From assembly GCF_020711255.1 (NCBI RefSeq), contig NZ_JAJFAW010000024.1:34510-98509 (forward strand): DNA of 64,000 nt, given 5' to 3'. The notes below the pieces were generated by a model. The model had not been told where the DNA came from. It did not search any database and saw only the letters and a program-made list of their open reading frames with translations. The DNA comes from Hymenobacter plasmatis. Its GTDB lineage: Bacteria; Bacteroidota; Bacteroidia; Cytophagales; Hymenobacteraceae. The position numbers and the translations under genes were made by a program. How positions within the stretch are numbered: position 1 is the stretch's first letter; every line of letters begins with the position of its first letter. Shown here in pieces: positions 36,482-44,959 of the stretch.

Positions 36482-36772
36482 GGGGTAAATGTAGAGATGC
36501 CGGATTTGGCAGCGCCGAAGAACATTGGTGTTAAAGAACGGTCATGCTGAGCGGAGCCGAAGCATCTCTACCGCGCAAGTAATCCAATCAAAAGAGGTGG
36601 TGACACGGTAGAGATGCTTCGGCTCCGCTCAGCATGACCGGCTGGCGAGATGGGCAAGACAACCCTCTCTAAAATTGCTCTCGACTGTGCCCTATCTTTA
36701 CACCAAATCAAGCGGTTTGCTGGCCCAAGCACCAAGGTCAGCCCAATATTTCAACCCCAAATAAGCTGAACC
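36482..36772. other. Intergenic region between divergent genes
   Basis: This 291-base gap holds inverted-repeat family A copy 3 and a weak -7-like box TATCTTTA (36693-36700) before the helicase. I see no small gene. Confidence 0.5.
36539..36640. repeat. Inverted repeat, family A copy 3 (perfect, 35-base arms)
   Basis: The arms 36539-36573 and 36606-36640 are exact complements over 35 bases, with a 32-base loop. The left arm starts CGGTCATGCTGAGCGG. This is the longest perfect copy of the family in the window. It lies between divergent genes, unlike most other copies. Confidence 0.9.
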
Positions 36773-38518
36773 TTGACGTTTCACGAATTTAAACTCCACG
36801 ACGACCTGCTGGCGGGCATCGACGCCATGAATTACCAGCAGGCCACCCCAGTTCAGGAGCAGGCCATTCCCAAAATCCTCGAAGGCAAAGACCTGATTGC
36901 CTGCGCTCAAACCGGCACCGGCAAAACCGCCGCCTACCTGCTGCCGCTGCTCGACAAGATTTCGCACGCCAAGCACGGCCACACCACCACCCTCATTCTG
37001 GTGCCCACGCGCGAGCTGGCCACCCAGATTGACGAGCAGGTGATGGGCTTCGGCTACTACGTGGAAGCCAGCAGCATCGCCATCTACGGCGGCGGCAAAT
37101 CCGAGAACTGGGAGCAGCAGAAGCGCGCCCTTACCAGCGGCGCCGACATCATCATCGCCACGCCCGGCCGCCTCATTGCCCACTTGCAAATGGGCTACGT
37201 GAAGTTCGACCAAATCAAGTACCTGGTGCTGGACGAGGCCGATAAGATGATGGACATGGGCTTCTCCGACGACATCTTCAACATCGTGCGCCAGCTGCCC
37301 AAGGAGCGGCAGACCCTGCTGTTCTCGGCCACCATGCCCACCAAAATCCGCGACTTCTCGCAGCAGATTCTCAAGAATCCCGAGGAAATCCGGCTCGCGG
37401 TTTCGAAGCCGGCCGCCGGCATCGACCAGCAGATGTACATGGCATTCGACCGCCAGAAAATCTACGTCCTCGAGCACATCATCAAAACCCAGGACGTGCA
37501 GAGCATGGTGCTGTTTACGAGCCAGAAAGCGGCCGTGGGCGGCATCGTGAAGGCCGTAAACAAGCTGGGCATCGAAGCCCGGGGCATCAGCTCCGACCGC
37601 ACGCAGGAAGAGCGCGAGGAAATCATGCGCGCCTTCAAAAACAAGCAGTTCCCCATCCTGGTAGCCACCGACGTGCTGAGCCGCGGCATCGACATCGACT
37701 CGCTGAGCCACGTGGTGAACTACGACATTCCGCGCGCTGCCGAGGACTACGTTCACCGCATCGGCCGCACGGCCCGCGCTGCTACCAAAGGCACGGCCAT
37801 CACCTTCATCTCCGACCAGGACCAGGACCGGGTGGTAAAAATTGAAAAGCTCATCGAGCGCGACCTCGAGAAGCGCAGCATCACCGAAGAGCTGGGCCTG
37901 GGCCCGGCCCCGGAGTTTGACCCCAAGCGCTTTGCAGGTCTCGGTGGCAAAATCGGTGGCCGCCCCGAACGCGGTGGCCGGAGTGGCGGCAGCGGCGGAG
38001 GTCGCAGTGGCGGCTTTGGTGGTGGAGGCTCCCGCGAAGGTGGCCCGCGCCGTGAAGGTGGTGGAGGCCGCGACGGCGCTCGTGACGGTGGCCGCCCGCC
38101 TCGCCGCGACGCCTCCGACCCCAAAGACCCCAAGCACATCGAGCGCATGGCCAACGCCAAAAATGCCCTCGCGGCCCTCGATGCCGGCCACGCCCCAACC
38201 GTGCCTTACCAGCGCCCGCCTCGCCCCGAAGGCGAGGCCCGCCCGCCGCGGGAGCCGCGCGCCCCTCGCCCCGAAGGCGAGCAGCGCCCACCCCGCGAGC
38301 CCCGCGCTCCACGTTCCGAAGGCGAACAGCGGCCGCCCCGTGAGCCACGCCCGGAAGGCGAAGCTCGCGCTCCACGCGCAGAAGGCGAATCGCAGGAACC
38401 CCGCGCCGAAGGCGAACGCCGCCGGAGCCGCGGCGGCCGCAACCGCAAGCGCGGTCCCAAGCCGGAAGGCGGCGGCGAGGTAGCTGCTCCAGTTGCGCCC
38501 GCCCCTACTGCCGAGTAA
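36773..38518 (+). CDS. DEAD-box RNA helicase with repetitive C-terminus
   Basis: This 581-residue ATP-dependent RNA helicase has the full motif set: Q motif around F-HEFKLHDDL to TPVQEQAIP, motif I AQTGTGKT (near 45), PTRELA, motif II DEAD, SAT (FSATMPTK), TDVLSRGIDID, and HRIGRTARA. After residue 385, the chain becomes a Gly/Arg-rich region with RGG-type segments. From about 480 it has tandem repeats of APRPEGEQRPPREPR-like units and ends in an Arg/Lys-rich block. These tails bind RNA in other bacterial DEAD proteins. The start is TTG at 36773, needed to keep the Q motif. It is followed by a terminator shared with the opposite gene. Confidence 0.95.
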   Translation: MTFHEFKLHDDLLAGIDAMNYQQATPVQEQAIPKILEGKDLIACAQTGTGKTAAYLLPLLDKISHAKHGHTTTLILVPTRELATQIDEQVMGFGYYVEASSIAIYGGGKSENWEQQKRALTSGADIIIATPGRLIAHLQMGYVKFDQIKYLVLDEADKMMDMGFSDDIFNIVRQLPKERQTLLFSATMPTKIRDFSQQILKNPEEIRLAVSKPAAGIDQQMYMAFDRQKIYVLEHIIKTQDVQSMVLFTSQKAAVGGIVKAVNKLGIEARGISSDRTQEEREEIMRAFKNKQFPILVATDVLSRGIDIDSLSHVVNYDIPRAAEDYVHRIGRTARAATKGTAITFISDQDQDRVVKIEKLIERDLEKRSITEELGLGPAPEFDPKRFAGLGGKIGGRPERGGRSGGSGGGRSGGFGGGGSREGGPRREGGGGRDGARDGGRPPRRDASDPKDPKHIERMANAKNALAALDAGHAPTVPYQRPPRPEGEARPPREPRAPRPEGEQRPPREPRAPRSEGEQRPPREPRPEGEARAPRAEGESQEPRAEGERRRSRGGRNRKRGPKPEGGGEVAAPVAPAPTAE

Positions 38519-38531
38519 GTTTTAGCTCAAT

Positions 38532-38569
38532 AAAAAAGCCCCGCTGTGTAGCACAGCGGGGCTTTTTTT
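38532..38569. terminator. Bidirectional terminator
   Basis: AAAAAAGCCCCGCTGTG pairs exactly with CACAGCGGGGCTTTTTTT across a 3-base loop. A-run and T-run on either side make it work in both directions, ending the helicase gene and possibly the gene at 38717. Confidence 0.9.
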
Positions 38570-38716
38570 ATACGTGTTTTTTCCTGCACTACCGTTTTGG
38601 ATACCAGGTACGAAGGCAGCTTTTGTAATGCTGGGTTGGGCTAAAACACATAGGACAACGAAAAGGCAGCTACTGCTGGCCGCCTTTGAATGGGCACTGG
38701 GCCTGATGATTGGGTT

Positions 38717-39103
38717 CTACTCCTTCATAGAGCGCACCAGTCCTTTCAAAAACTGGATGCCGCCGAAGATGATGGCGCCCCAGGTCATGAAATAAGACCC
38801 TCCGTCTGCTGACGCCATGGCGTAGGTAAAGCCCGTGACGAGCAGACCGCCTCCCAGCCACAACCCGCCGTGCAGCATGTCTTTGCGAGCCGCTTCCCGA
38901 TATAGCTTCTGGTATTCCGGGCGCAGTTCGCTCACTACCGCTTGGGCTACCTCATCGGTCGCGCCATTTCCCAAGAGCAGGGCGTGGATTTGGGCATCCG
39001 ACTTGCCGGCGTGCATTTGCTGGGCGGCATACTGAAACAGCTGGTCGAGGGCCTGCTGTTGCTCAGCTTGTTCGGCCTGAATCAGGTCCTGGGAGATTTC
39101 CAT
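38717..39103 (-). CDS. Small membrane protein of unknown function
   Basis: This 128-residue protein has a helical, Gln/Ala-rich N-terminal half (about 1-70, possibly coiled-coil) and two hydrophobic segments near the C-terminus (about 80-98 and 105-122). I do not recognise a family. The ATG at 39103 begins MEISQDLIQAEQAEQ; 29 upstream residues lack coding character. It lies between helicase and menA. Confidence 0.6.
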   Translation of the reverse strand: MEISQDLIQAEQAEQQQALDQLFQYAAQQMHAGKSDAQIHALLLGNGATDEVAQAVVSELRPEYQKLYREAARKDMLHGGLWLGGGLLVTGFTYAMASADGGSYFMTWGAIIFGGIQFLKGLVRSMKE

Positions 39104-39233
39104 GAAAGTAGAGGGTGACGGGGTATCGCCGGATATATTGAAGAATGTGAATCTTGCTGTTAAGCTACACCCATTCCACGCTTCCAACAACTTCTATCAC
39201 GCCCCTTCCCCAAACCAGCTCAAGCCTTTTAAG

Positions 39234-40130
39234 CTAGCCCACTACCTGCCCAATCCCGAATAATACTGTGAAAACCAGCGTGCTCAAGGCCATCTGCTTA
39301 AGCAGTGGGTCAATTTGCATGGAGTCCTGCCGCTGCCACACCTGCATGGCATTGAAGGCAAACAGCGGCGTGCTCAGCGCAAACAGCCACTGCCACGGGG
39401 AGTGATAAGTAAGGGCCACAAACACAGTAGCGCAGCCCAGGCCCAGCAACAGCAGCAGCCAGTGGTAGCGGCGCGCGCGGGCGGGCCCCAGGCGCACGGG
39501 AATGGTGATTTTGCCGGCCAGCACGTCGGACTGGATGTCGCGGATGTTGTTGACGTTGAGCACCGCCGTAGCGAAACAGCCCAGGGCCGCGGCCGGCAGC
39601 AACACCTGCATGGGCAGGGCCCGCGTCTGCAGGAAGTAAGTGCCGCACACGCCCACCATCCCAAAAAACAGAAACACCGAAATGTCGCCAAACCCGGCGT
39701 AGCCGTACGGATTAGATCCGGCCGTGTAGTTCACGGCGGCCCAGATGGCGGCCAGGCCCAACGCCAGAAAGCCCAGGAACAAGCCCAGGCCCGCGGTGCC
39801 CAGCGCAAACCACAGCAGCGCCAGGCCGCTGGCCAAAGCCAGAAGAGCACAGATAAACATGCCGCGCTTCATCTGGGCCGGCGTGATGGCGCCGCTTTGC
39901 ACGGCGCGCTGGGGGCCCTGGCGGTGCACGCTGTCGGCCCCGTTTTGGGAGTCGCCGTAGTCGTTGGCCAGGTTACTGAGCACTTGCAGCAGGATGGTGG
40001 TGAGGGCTGCCAGCCCCACTATAAGCCCGTTGAAGTGGCCCGCCGCCGCCGCCAGAAAGCCCCCGGTAAGAATGCTGGCCAGGGCCAGCGGCAAGGTGCG
40101 GGGGCGGAATGCAGATATCCAGGGTGACAT
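39234..40130 (-). CDS. menA: 1,4-dihydroxy-2-naphthoate polyprenyltransferase
   Basis: MenA attaches the polyprenyl chain to dihydroxynaphthoate in menaquinone synthesis. This 298-residue UbiA-fold membrane protein has nine hydrophobic segments, the first Asp-rich prenyl-diphosphate site NLANDYGDSQNGAD (near residue 52), and the second in DIQSDVLAGKITI-type sequence near 195. Both are right for MenA. Menaquinone is the usual respiratory quinone of Bacteroidota, consistent with the cytochrome c in the window. The ATG at 40130 is the start. Confidence 0.93.
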   Translation of the reverse strand: MSPWISAFRPRTLPLALASILTGGFLAAAAGHFNGLIVGLAALTTILLQVLSNLANDYGDSQNGADSVHRQGPQRAVQSGAITPAQMKRGMFICALLALASGLALLWFALGTAGLGLFLGFLALGLAAIWAAVNYTAGSNPYGYAGFGDISVFLFFGMVGVCGTYFLQTRALPMQVLLPAAALGCFATAVLNVNNIRDIQSDVLAGKITIPVRLGPARARRYHWLLLLLGLGCATVFVALTYHSPWQWLFALSTPLFAFNAMQVWQRQDSMQIDPLLKQMALSTLVFTVLFGIGQVVG

Positions 40131-40162
40131 GGGCAGCTAGAAGAAATGGAAAGACAAAAGAA

Positions 40163-40276
40163 CGTCATGCAGAGCGCAGCGAAGCATCTTGCTCGCTTCG
40201 TTGCAACATTAATTAAATCGGTTAACGATTGTAATTACTGTGGCACGCGAGATGCTTCGCTGCGCTCTGCATGACG
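40163..40276. repeat. Inverted repeat, family A copy 4
   Basis: Perfect 27-base outer arms (40163-40189 and 40250-40276), starting CGTCATGCAGAGCGCAGCG, enclose a 60-base AT-rich loop. The arm is a variant of family A (AGAGCGCAGC instead of TGAGCGGAGC). It lies between the same-direction menA and glutathione peroxidase genes. Confidence 0.88.
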
Positions 40277-40303
40277 GACTTTTCTGTATCCTTGAAGCAG
40301 GGG

Positions 40304-40894
40304 CTACTTCATAATGTCGGCCAGCAGCTCGGGGCTCAGGGGCTTCACGTCTGACTTGTAGAATTTCACCACGTGCCCGTTCTGGTCGACCAGGTACTTG
40401 CAGAAGTTCCAGCTGGGGGCACTGTCTACGGCGCCGTTCTGGGTCTTGTCGGCCAGGAACTTGTAGAGCGGAGCGGTGTCGTCGCCCTTCACCGATACCT
40501 TGCTGAACAAGGGGAAGGTCACGCCGTAGTTTTTCTCGCAGAAGGTGGCAATCTGGGCTTCGGTGCCGGGCTCCTGGCCGCCGAAGTTGTTAGCGGGAAA
40601 GCCCAGCACGGTCACTTTGTCGCCGTGCTTCTTGTAGAGCTCTTCCAGCTCCTTGTACTGCGGCGTGTAGCCACACTCCGAAGCGGTGTTTACAATCAGG
40701 AGCTTTTTGCCTTTAAACTGGCTCAATTTCACGTCCTTGCCGTCGATGGACTTCACCGTGAAATCGTACACGGACTTCGGGGCGGCTACGGTTTCAGAAG
40801 AGTTGCTCATGGGAATGGGTTGGGCTGGTTTTGCAGCGATGAAAGCTATTGCCGCGGCTGCGGTGGCCAGCGTGAGAAGAGTGGACTTTTTCAT
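40304..40894 (-). CDS. Glutathione peroxidase-type thiol peroxidase, exported
   Basis: This 196-residue protein of the glutathione peroxidase family reduces peroxides, in bacteria usually with thioredoxin. Catalytic residues are visible: Cys in NTASECGYTPQY, Gln in FPANNFGGQEPG and Trp in SAPSWNFCKYL. An N-terminal signal (about residues 1-23, Ala-rich) suggests export to the periplasm, which is not universal in this family. The first Met leads directly into this signal. Confidence 0.93.
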   Translation of the reverse strand: MKKSTLLTLATAAAAIAFIAAKPAQPIPMSNSSETVAAPKSVYDFTVKSIDGKDVKLSQFKGKKLLIVNTASECGYTPQYKELEELYKKHGDKVTVLGFPANNFGGQEPGTEAQIATFCEKNYGVTFPLFSKVSVKGDDTAPLYKFLADKTQNGAVDSAPSWNFCKYLVDQNGHVVKFYKSDVKPLSPELLADIMK

Positions 40895-40968
40895 TGATTG
40901 GAGCGGCGGGATTCATCCGCCGCCTGCATAACTCTTGGTAAGCCAGTAGGGTTTTCGGCCGCGCCGGA

Positions 40969-41550
40969 TTAAGTGGTGGGCGGGGTGAGCCACTTTTCGA
41001 GCTGCACCGGCTGGTAGGCCGCGAGCTGGGCCAGCAGCGCCACGGGGTCGGGCGACTGCAGGAGCTGGGTGCGGTTTTCGGCGCGCAGCAGCTCGTCGTC
41101 GCGCATGCGGTCGAGGGCCAGCAGCAGGTGGTCGTAGTAGCCGTCTACATTCAGCAGCGCCACCGGCTTGCGGTGCAGGCCGAGCTGGCCCCAGGTCAGG
41201 ACCTCAAATAGCTCTTCGAGGGTGCCGTAGCCGCCGGGCATAGCGATGAAGGCATCGGCGCGGTCGGCCATCAACAGCTTGCGCTCGTGCATGCTTTTCA
41301 CCACATGCAGCTCGGTGCAGCCCAGGTGGGCCAGCTCCTTATCGGCCAGAAAATCAGGAATAACCCCTACCACTTCCCCGCCGTGAGCCAGCACCGCATC
41401 GGCAATGGTGCCCATCAGGCCCACGCGCCCGCCGCCGTACACCAGCGTGAGGCCCTGGGCCACCATGGCCGCGCCCAACGCCTGGGCTTGGGCAATGTAG
41501 AGCGGGTTGGTTCCGGCGCTGGAACCGCAGTAAACGGCAATGCTTTTCAT
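40969..41550 (-). CDS. LOG family (TIGR00730) protein
   Basis: This 193-residue Rossmann-like protein of the LOG/cytokinin-activating family shows PGGYGTLEELFEVLTWGQLGLHRKP, the family signature with catalytic Arg/Glu, and VYGGGRVGLMG upstream. Bacterial members hydrolyse nucleoside 5'-monophosphates to base plus ribose phosphate. The ATG at 41550 begins MKSIAVYCGSS. The open frame extends upstream into an inverted repeat. Confidence 0.92.
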   Translation of the reverse strand: MKSIAVYCGSSAGTNPLYIAQAQALGAAMVAQGLTLVYGGGRVGLMGTIADAVLAHGGEVVGVIPDFLADKELAHLGCTELHVVKSMHERKLLMADRADAFIAMPGGYGTLEELFEVLTWGQLGLHRKPVALLNVDGYYDHLLLALDRMRDDELLRAENRTQLLQSPDPVALLAQLAAYQPVQLEKWLTPPTT

Positions 41551-41552
41551 AT

Positions 41553-41694
41553 GCATGTAGCGCGGACTTTGTAGTCCGCGTATCACCGCAGGGCGGCGAA
41601 ATTAATTTGGCGCAAAATCGCGCATTTGATAAATAAAGGGGCCAGCATTCGCCGCACGCGGCGATACGCGGACTACAAAGTCCGCGCTACATGC
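41553..41694. repeat. Inverted repeat, family D, overlapping argS end
   Basis: The 37-base arms (41553-41589 and 41658-41694) differ at one position and contain TAGCGCGGACTTTGTAGTCCGCG. The right arm includes the argS stop codon and last codon; the left arm starts next to the LOG-gene ATG. Confidence 0.9.
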
Positions 41695-43483
41695 GCTCGG
41701 GCACCTGCATGCCCAGCAGGCCGAGCGACACCTTTATCTGCTCGCCTACGCGGGCCGACAGCGCCACCCGCAGGCTGCGCTTGGCCACGTCGGTTTCCTG
41801 GAAAATGGATACCTCGGCGTAAAAGCGATTGTAGGCTTTGGCCAAATCGTAGGCGTATTGGGCTACTACGGCGGGCGACAGGTTGCGGGCGGCATCGGCC
41901 ACCACGGCGGGGTAGCGGGCCAGCTCCTGCACCAGCTCGCGCTCGGTGCCGTCCAGGCTGGCGATGCTGCTCCAGTCGGCGGTTTCGTCGATGCCCAGCT
42001 CGGCGGCTTTGCGGCGGATGGCGGCAATGCGGGCGTGCGAATACTGGATAAACGGCCCCGTGTGCCCTTCCAGGCTCACCGACTCTTCGGGGTTGAAGAG
42101 CATGCGCTTCTTGGGGTCCACTTTCAGCAGGTAGTACTTCAGCGCGCCCAGGCCCAGCATGTGGTAGAGCTCTTCCAGCTCAACATCGTTCAGGCCTTCG
42201 GTTTTGCCTTTTTCGAGGGTGGCGGCTTTGGCGGCGGCCACTACGTCGCGCACCAGCTCATCGGCATCCACCACGGTGCCTTCGCGCGACTTCATCTTGC
42301 CCGAGGGCAAGTCCACCATGCCGTAGCTCAGGTGGTGAATGGCCTCGGCGTAGGGCTTGCCCAACTTGCGCAGGGTGGCTTCCAGCACCTGCATGTGGTA
42401 GTTCTGCTCGTCGGCGATGACGTAGATGCTCGAGTCGTAGTGGAAATCCTGGTACTTGAGCTCGGCCGTGCCCAGGTCCTGGGTGATGTAGACGCTGGTG
42501 CCGTCGGCGCGGAGCAGGAGCTTTTCGTCGAGGCCCTCGGCCTGCAGGTCTACCCACACCGAGCCGTTTTCTTTCTTGAAGAATACGCCTTTGCTGAGGC
42601 CCTCTTCTACACGCTCCTTGCCCAGCAGGTAGGTTTCGGACTCGTAATAATACTGGTCGAAATCTACGCCGATGTTCTTATAGGTTTCGTCGAAGCCTTC
42701 GTACACCCAGCCGTTCATCTGGCTCCAGAGGGCTTTCACCTCGGGGTCGCCGGCTTCCCAGGCCTGCAGCATTTGCTGGGCCTCGGTCATGAGGGGAGCT
42801 TGCTTTTTGGCAATGTCGGTAGTCACGCCTTCGGCTTCGAGCTGCTTGATTTCTTCGCGGTAGTGCTTCTCAAATAGCACGTAGTACTTGCCGGCGAGGT
42901 GGTCGCCCTTCATGCCCGCGCTCTGGGGGGTTTCGCCCTGGCCGAAGTGCCGGTAGGCAATCATCGACTTGCAGATGTGGATGCCGCGGTCGTTCACCAG
43001 GTTGGCTTTGGTGACGGTGGCGCCAGTGGCTTTCAGAATCTCAGCCACTGAGTAGCCCAGGAAGTTGTTGCGCAAGTGGCCCAGGTGCAGGGGCTTGTTG
43101 GTGTTGGGCGAGGAGTACTCGACCACCACGCGGCGCGGGGCGTCGGGCAGGTTTACGGGCGCTTCAGCCGGCTGCGTGCGCAATTGGTTAAATACCGTGA
43201 GCCACTCCGAATCGGCCACTTCGAGGTTCAGGAAGCCTTTCACCACGTTGTAGCCGCTCACGCGGGGCTCGTTGGTTTTCAGCCACTCGCCCAGCGCTTG
43301 GCCGATTTGCTCCGGGCCTTTGCCGAAGGCTTTGGTGAGCGGGAACGTGACGAGGGTAAAGCTGCCGGCAAACTCCTTGCGCGTGGGCTGAAGCGTGAGG
43401 CTGGCGGCGGGGATTTCTACGCCAAAAACAGCCTGAGCGGCGGTTTGCAGGGCGGTTTTGAGGGACTGTTCGAGTTGTTGCAC
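41687..43483 (-). CDS. argS: Arginine-tRNA ligase
   Basis: ArgRS charges tRNA(Arg). This 598-residue class I synthetase has an N-terminal tRNA-binding domain (about 1-110), the HIGH-like SPNTNKPLHLGHLRNN near 120, and a C-terminal helical anticodon-binding domain with HTGPFIQYSHARI. The KMSKS-type loop is KMKSREGT near 365. The start is GTG at 43483, 4 bases from a -7 box on the minus strand. The last codons and stop are in a repeat arm. The length is normal for the family (550-600). Confidence 0.95.
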   Translation of the reverse strand: MQQLEQSLKTALQTAAQAVFGVEIPAASLTLQPTRKEFAGSFTLVTFPLTKAFGKGPEQIGQALGEWLKTNEPRVSGYNVVKGFLNLEVADSEWLTVFNQLRTQPAEAPVNLPDAPRRVVVEYSSPNTNKPLHLGHLRNNFLGYSVAEILKATGATVTKANLVNDRGIHICKSMIAYRHFGQGETPQSAGMKGDHLAGKYYVLFEKHYREEIKQLEAEGVTTDIAKKQAPLMTEAQQMLQAWEAGDPEVKALWSQMNGWVYEGFDETYKNIGVDFDQYYYESETYLLGKERVEEGLSKGVFFKKENGSVWVDLQAEGLDEKLLLRADGTSVYITQDLGTAELKYQDFHYDSSIYVIADEQNYHMQVLEATLRKLGKPYAEAIHHLSYGMVDLPSGKMKSREGTVVDADELVRDVVAAAKAATLEKGKTEGLNDVELEELYHMLGLGALKYYLLKVDPKKRMLFNPEESVSLEGHTGPFIQYSHARIAAIRRKAAELGIDETADWSSIASLDGTERELVQELARYPAVVADAARNLSPAVVAQYAYDLAKAYNRFYAEVSIFQETDVAKRSLRVALSARVGEQIKVSLGLLGMQVPERM

Positions 43484-43487
43484 GAGG

Positions 43488-43495
43488 CAAAGGTA
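43488..43495 (-). promoter_or_regulatory. -7 box of argS (TACCTTTG), probably leaderless
   Basis: TACCTTTG on the minus strand ends 4 bases before the GTG. With the TAnnTTTG box centred about -7, transcription would begin at or next to the start codon. Confidence 0.65.
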
Positions 43496-43715
43496 CGGGC
43501 TGGCGTTAACCTCGTCCTCTGCCCACCTCACCAAAAGAAGGGCCGCCAGTTCCGGTTCTATTTGCTGGCTGCTGACCTATCGCCCAGCGGACGAGTAACC
43601 CGCCGAAATTCGAAGTAACCTGAAGCCCCTCCTTTGCCTAGCGAATATTTACTGTCCTATATTAGTATCTTTTTAAATTCCATGTAAATTTTATAGATAC
43701 TTAAATCAAGCACAC

Positions 43716-44711
43716 GTGATAATCAATCTGCCCTCAAGCAAAGACTTTGATAATCTTGCAAATAGCTGCTTAACCCAAGCTTTTAATATTGTTTTTGAAA
43801 CAGACAAGCATGTCTATGACAATTTTGACAAGGACCTACAAGATGATGTTTGGACTTACTCACAAGAGAAATTAAATACAGCCGTTGTGTTACTCCATCA
43901 AGGAATTGAGGCGTTCATGAAGGCAAGTGTAAGCTTAGTTACACCATTGCTGTTGATTGAAGGAAAGAGGTCTGATTGGCCAGTGCTGCCAAAACAGCGG
44001 GACAAAGAATTTAATGATTTCTATACAACGCCTTCAGAAGCGTTGCTCTATACATTTTATGCAACTACAAAAAAGGATGTTGACGAGGCACTCATTAGCC
44101 ATATTGAAGAGATACGTAAAGTAAGAAACCAAATTGTACATGGCATTTCTAGGACTAGGCTCAACCCTAAGTTTTTAGTTGATAAGATTTTAGACACTTA
44201 TTTATTCTTCAAAGGCAAGGATGCTTGGTGGGAAGCGGTTAGTGGATTTCATTTTAATCATCCATTAACTGGATATTATGATTTGAGTATCGAAACAGCG
44301 CAATTCGCAGAAAGACTAGATTATGCTTTGAACATGGTTGGGAAATCCAAAATGGCTAAGCACTTTGCTATCAACCTTAGAGGAAGAAGTTATTTCTGCC
44401 CAAAATGTCTTCAGGATTACGTCCGTGGAGTTGGAGAAGATTATAAATATGCTTGGGCATTCTTAACTCCCAATAGTGCTAGTTCAACTTCAGTAACTTG
44501 TTTGAATTGCGGTAATGAAAACAAAGTAATCAGGCAGCCATGCCCCTATGATGGGTGTAAAGGCAACGTACTTTATCGTATTGAGGACCTGAGTAAATTC
44601 AACGATGCTAGTGTAGCATTAACTGATGAAGCTCCCGAAGCAATGGAGGATGAACATGGGTTTTGCTTAACATGTCAAGAAAATATTTGGTGGAAGGTTC
44701 AAGAGATATAA
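43716..44711 (+). CDS. HEPN-like protein with C-terminal zinc ribbons, AT-rich island
   Basis: This 331-residue protein is encoded by strikingly AT-rich DNA, unlike all neighbours, and was likely acquired. Residues of about 45-150 look like a HEPN helical domain: an LLHQGIEAFMKA helix and the R-x4-H motif R137-N138-...-H142 in KVRNQIVHGI, as in HEPN ribonucleases. Two four-Cys zinc-binding sites follow: C228/C231 with C262/C265, and C276/C281 with C317/C320. The start GTG at 43716 is the first in the frame. It is alone, flanked by argS and a lipoprotein gene, with its own terminator. An RNA-cutting toxin or defence role is inference; the family has no name I can give. Confidence 0.75.
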   Translation: MIINLPSSKDFDNLANSCLTQAFNIVFETDKHVYDNFDKDLQDDVWTYSQEKLNTAVVLLHQGIEAFMKASVSLVTPLLLIEGKRSDWPVLPKQRDKEFNDFYTTPSEALLYTFYATTKKDVDEALISHIEEIRKVRNQIVHGISRTRLNPKFLVDKILDTYLFFKGKDAWWEAVSGFHFNHPLTGYYDLSIETAQFAERLDYALNMVGKSKMAKHFAINLRGRSYFCPKCLQDYVRGVGEDYKYAWAFLTPNSASSTSVTCLNCGNENKVIRQPCPYDGCKGNVLYRIEDLSKFNDASVALTDEAPEAMEDEHGFCLTCQENIWWKVQEI

Positions 44712-44731
44712 GGTGAAATGACACGTACAAA

Positions 44732-44758
44732 AAGCCCCGCCAGCTACTGGTGGGGCTT
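44732..44758. terminator. Terminator after the HEPN gene
   Basis: AAGCCCCGCCAG pairs with CTGGTGGGGCTT (one G-U pair) across a 3-base loop. It ends transcription of the AT-rich gene; leftward use is possible. It is GC-rich, unlike the gene it follows. Confidence 0.8.
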
Positions 44759-44775
44759 CCTGTTTCTTTAGCGGC

Positions 44776-44805
44776 TTAGGCGGCGGGCTTGGGGGCCGGG
44801 TCTCC
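44776..44805 (-). pseudogene. Possible remnant of a minus-strand gene end
   Basis: Read leftward, these bases encode a Gly-Asp-Pro-Ala-Pro-Lys-Pro-Ala-Ala tail followed by a stop, immediately ahead of the terminator at 44732-44758. An in-frame stop lies just upstream (44806-44808), so no gene body remains. This may be all that is left of an earlier gene, or chance; evidence is thin. Confidence 0.25.
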
Positions 44806-44959
44806 TTAGCTGAGGGAAACTTGCCGCTGGCTGCCGTCTAGCGCACAATGCCTACCAGCGGCAAAGCAGCCAATCTGCCATCGGGTACTGACCAGTTGTC
44901 GGAACGTCGGCGCTGCGAAGCAATGTTGGGCATGAATTCTTGCTCTAATTCTTCGCCAC

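Noticed and set aside
36698..38191. Long minus-strand frame opposite the DEAD-box helicase
   Set aside because: It is the antisense of a clearly conserved helicase, and its Val/His/Asp-rich sequence shows no family features. High GC keeps such frames open.
38050..38440. Tandem repeats resembling a CRISPR or satellite
   Set aside because: They are in frame in the helicase and encode APRPEGEQRPPRE-type protein repeats, with no unique spacers.
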